From Akkermansiaceae bacterium (GTDB taxonomy: Bacteria > Verrucomicrobiota > Verrucomicrobiia > Verrucomicrobiales > Akkermansiaceae), in contig SUVK01000026.1 in assembly GCA_015062055.1 (NCBI GenBank), positions 1-32,070 of the forward strand: DNA of 32,070 bases. The letters run 5' to 3'. Below are positions 32,069 through 32,070 of the stretch, in pieces. Within the stretch, counting starts at the first letter, position 1. Each line of letters begins with the position of its first letter. The translations under genes were made by a program, and so were the position numbers. The notes beneath the pieces were generated by a model. That model was given only the letters and a program-made list of their open reading frames with translations, did no database searches and had not been told where the DNA came from.

Positions 32069-32070
32069 TC

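Noticed and set aside
1..32070. CRISPR arrays, tRNA or rRNA genes
   Set aside because: No regularly spaced direct repeats or cloverleaf-type sequences were found in the intergenic gaps, most of which are under 150 bases.

Overview
The window reads as the chromosome of a gut-type member of the Verrucomicrobiota, possibly close to Akkermansiaceae. This is an inference from gene content and style, not from any marker gene: an N-acetylhexosamine 1-kinase pair, exported M3 oligopeptidases, Sel1 and ankyrin proteins, a ParC-like topoisomerase subunit with a short C-terminus, type B L31, sigma70-like promoters and few Shine-Dalgarno sites. Most genes are housekeeping genes of ordinary length. No CRISPR array, tRNA, rRNA or prophage is visible. 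|| LEFT EDGE (1-397): the first ~124 bases are the 3' end (domains V and VI) of a group II intron. It is followed by an in-frame 24-codon ORF tail that may be the 3' exon of an interrupted gene, then non-coding G-rich DNA and a terminator for the first minus-strand operon. || 398-5649 (minus): ilvD, a POT-like MFS transporter and a membrane-anchored ankyrin/coiled-coil protein form a likely operon that ends at the terminator at 346-370. || 5682-7937 (plus): an OsmC-family protein, a small membrane protein, a Q/P-rich lipoprotein and tlyA form an operon divergent from ilvD. || 7964-12645: a ParC-type topoisomerase subunit (minus) is divergent from obg, which overlaps a metallophosphoesterase gene. 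An orphan lipoprotein follows. || 12663-19284 (minus): three tandem paralogous exported M3 metallopeptidases lie in one operon. || 19312-21912 (minus): rpmE is a single-gene unit. Upstream of it lies a two-gene operon of a sugar-1-phosphate nucleotidyltransferase and a NahK-like N-acetylhexosamine 1-kinase, which together could turn free GlcNAc/GalNAc into a UDP-sugar. || 21944-23819 (plus): a 604-aa protein made almost only of Sel1 repeats. || 23827-28047 (minus): four-module cobalamin-dependent methionine synthase MetH, and a stand-alone nuoA. || 28086-31871 (minus): alanine racemase, an exported Sel1 protein and dxr (MEP pathway), each with its own promoter. || RIGHT EDGE (31872-32070): no confident gene; an open frame enters from the right on the minus strand. 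|| The most general observation is promoter geometry. At several genes (osmC, obg, alr, the exported Sel1 gene, and nearly so ilvD and dxr) a good -35/-10 pair lies only 6-9 bases before the ATG, which predicts leaderless or near-leaderless mRNAs. The same geometry helps choose the start codons.
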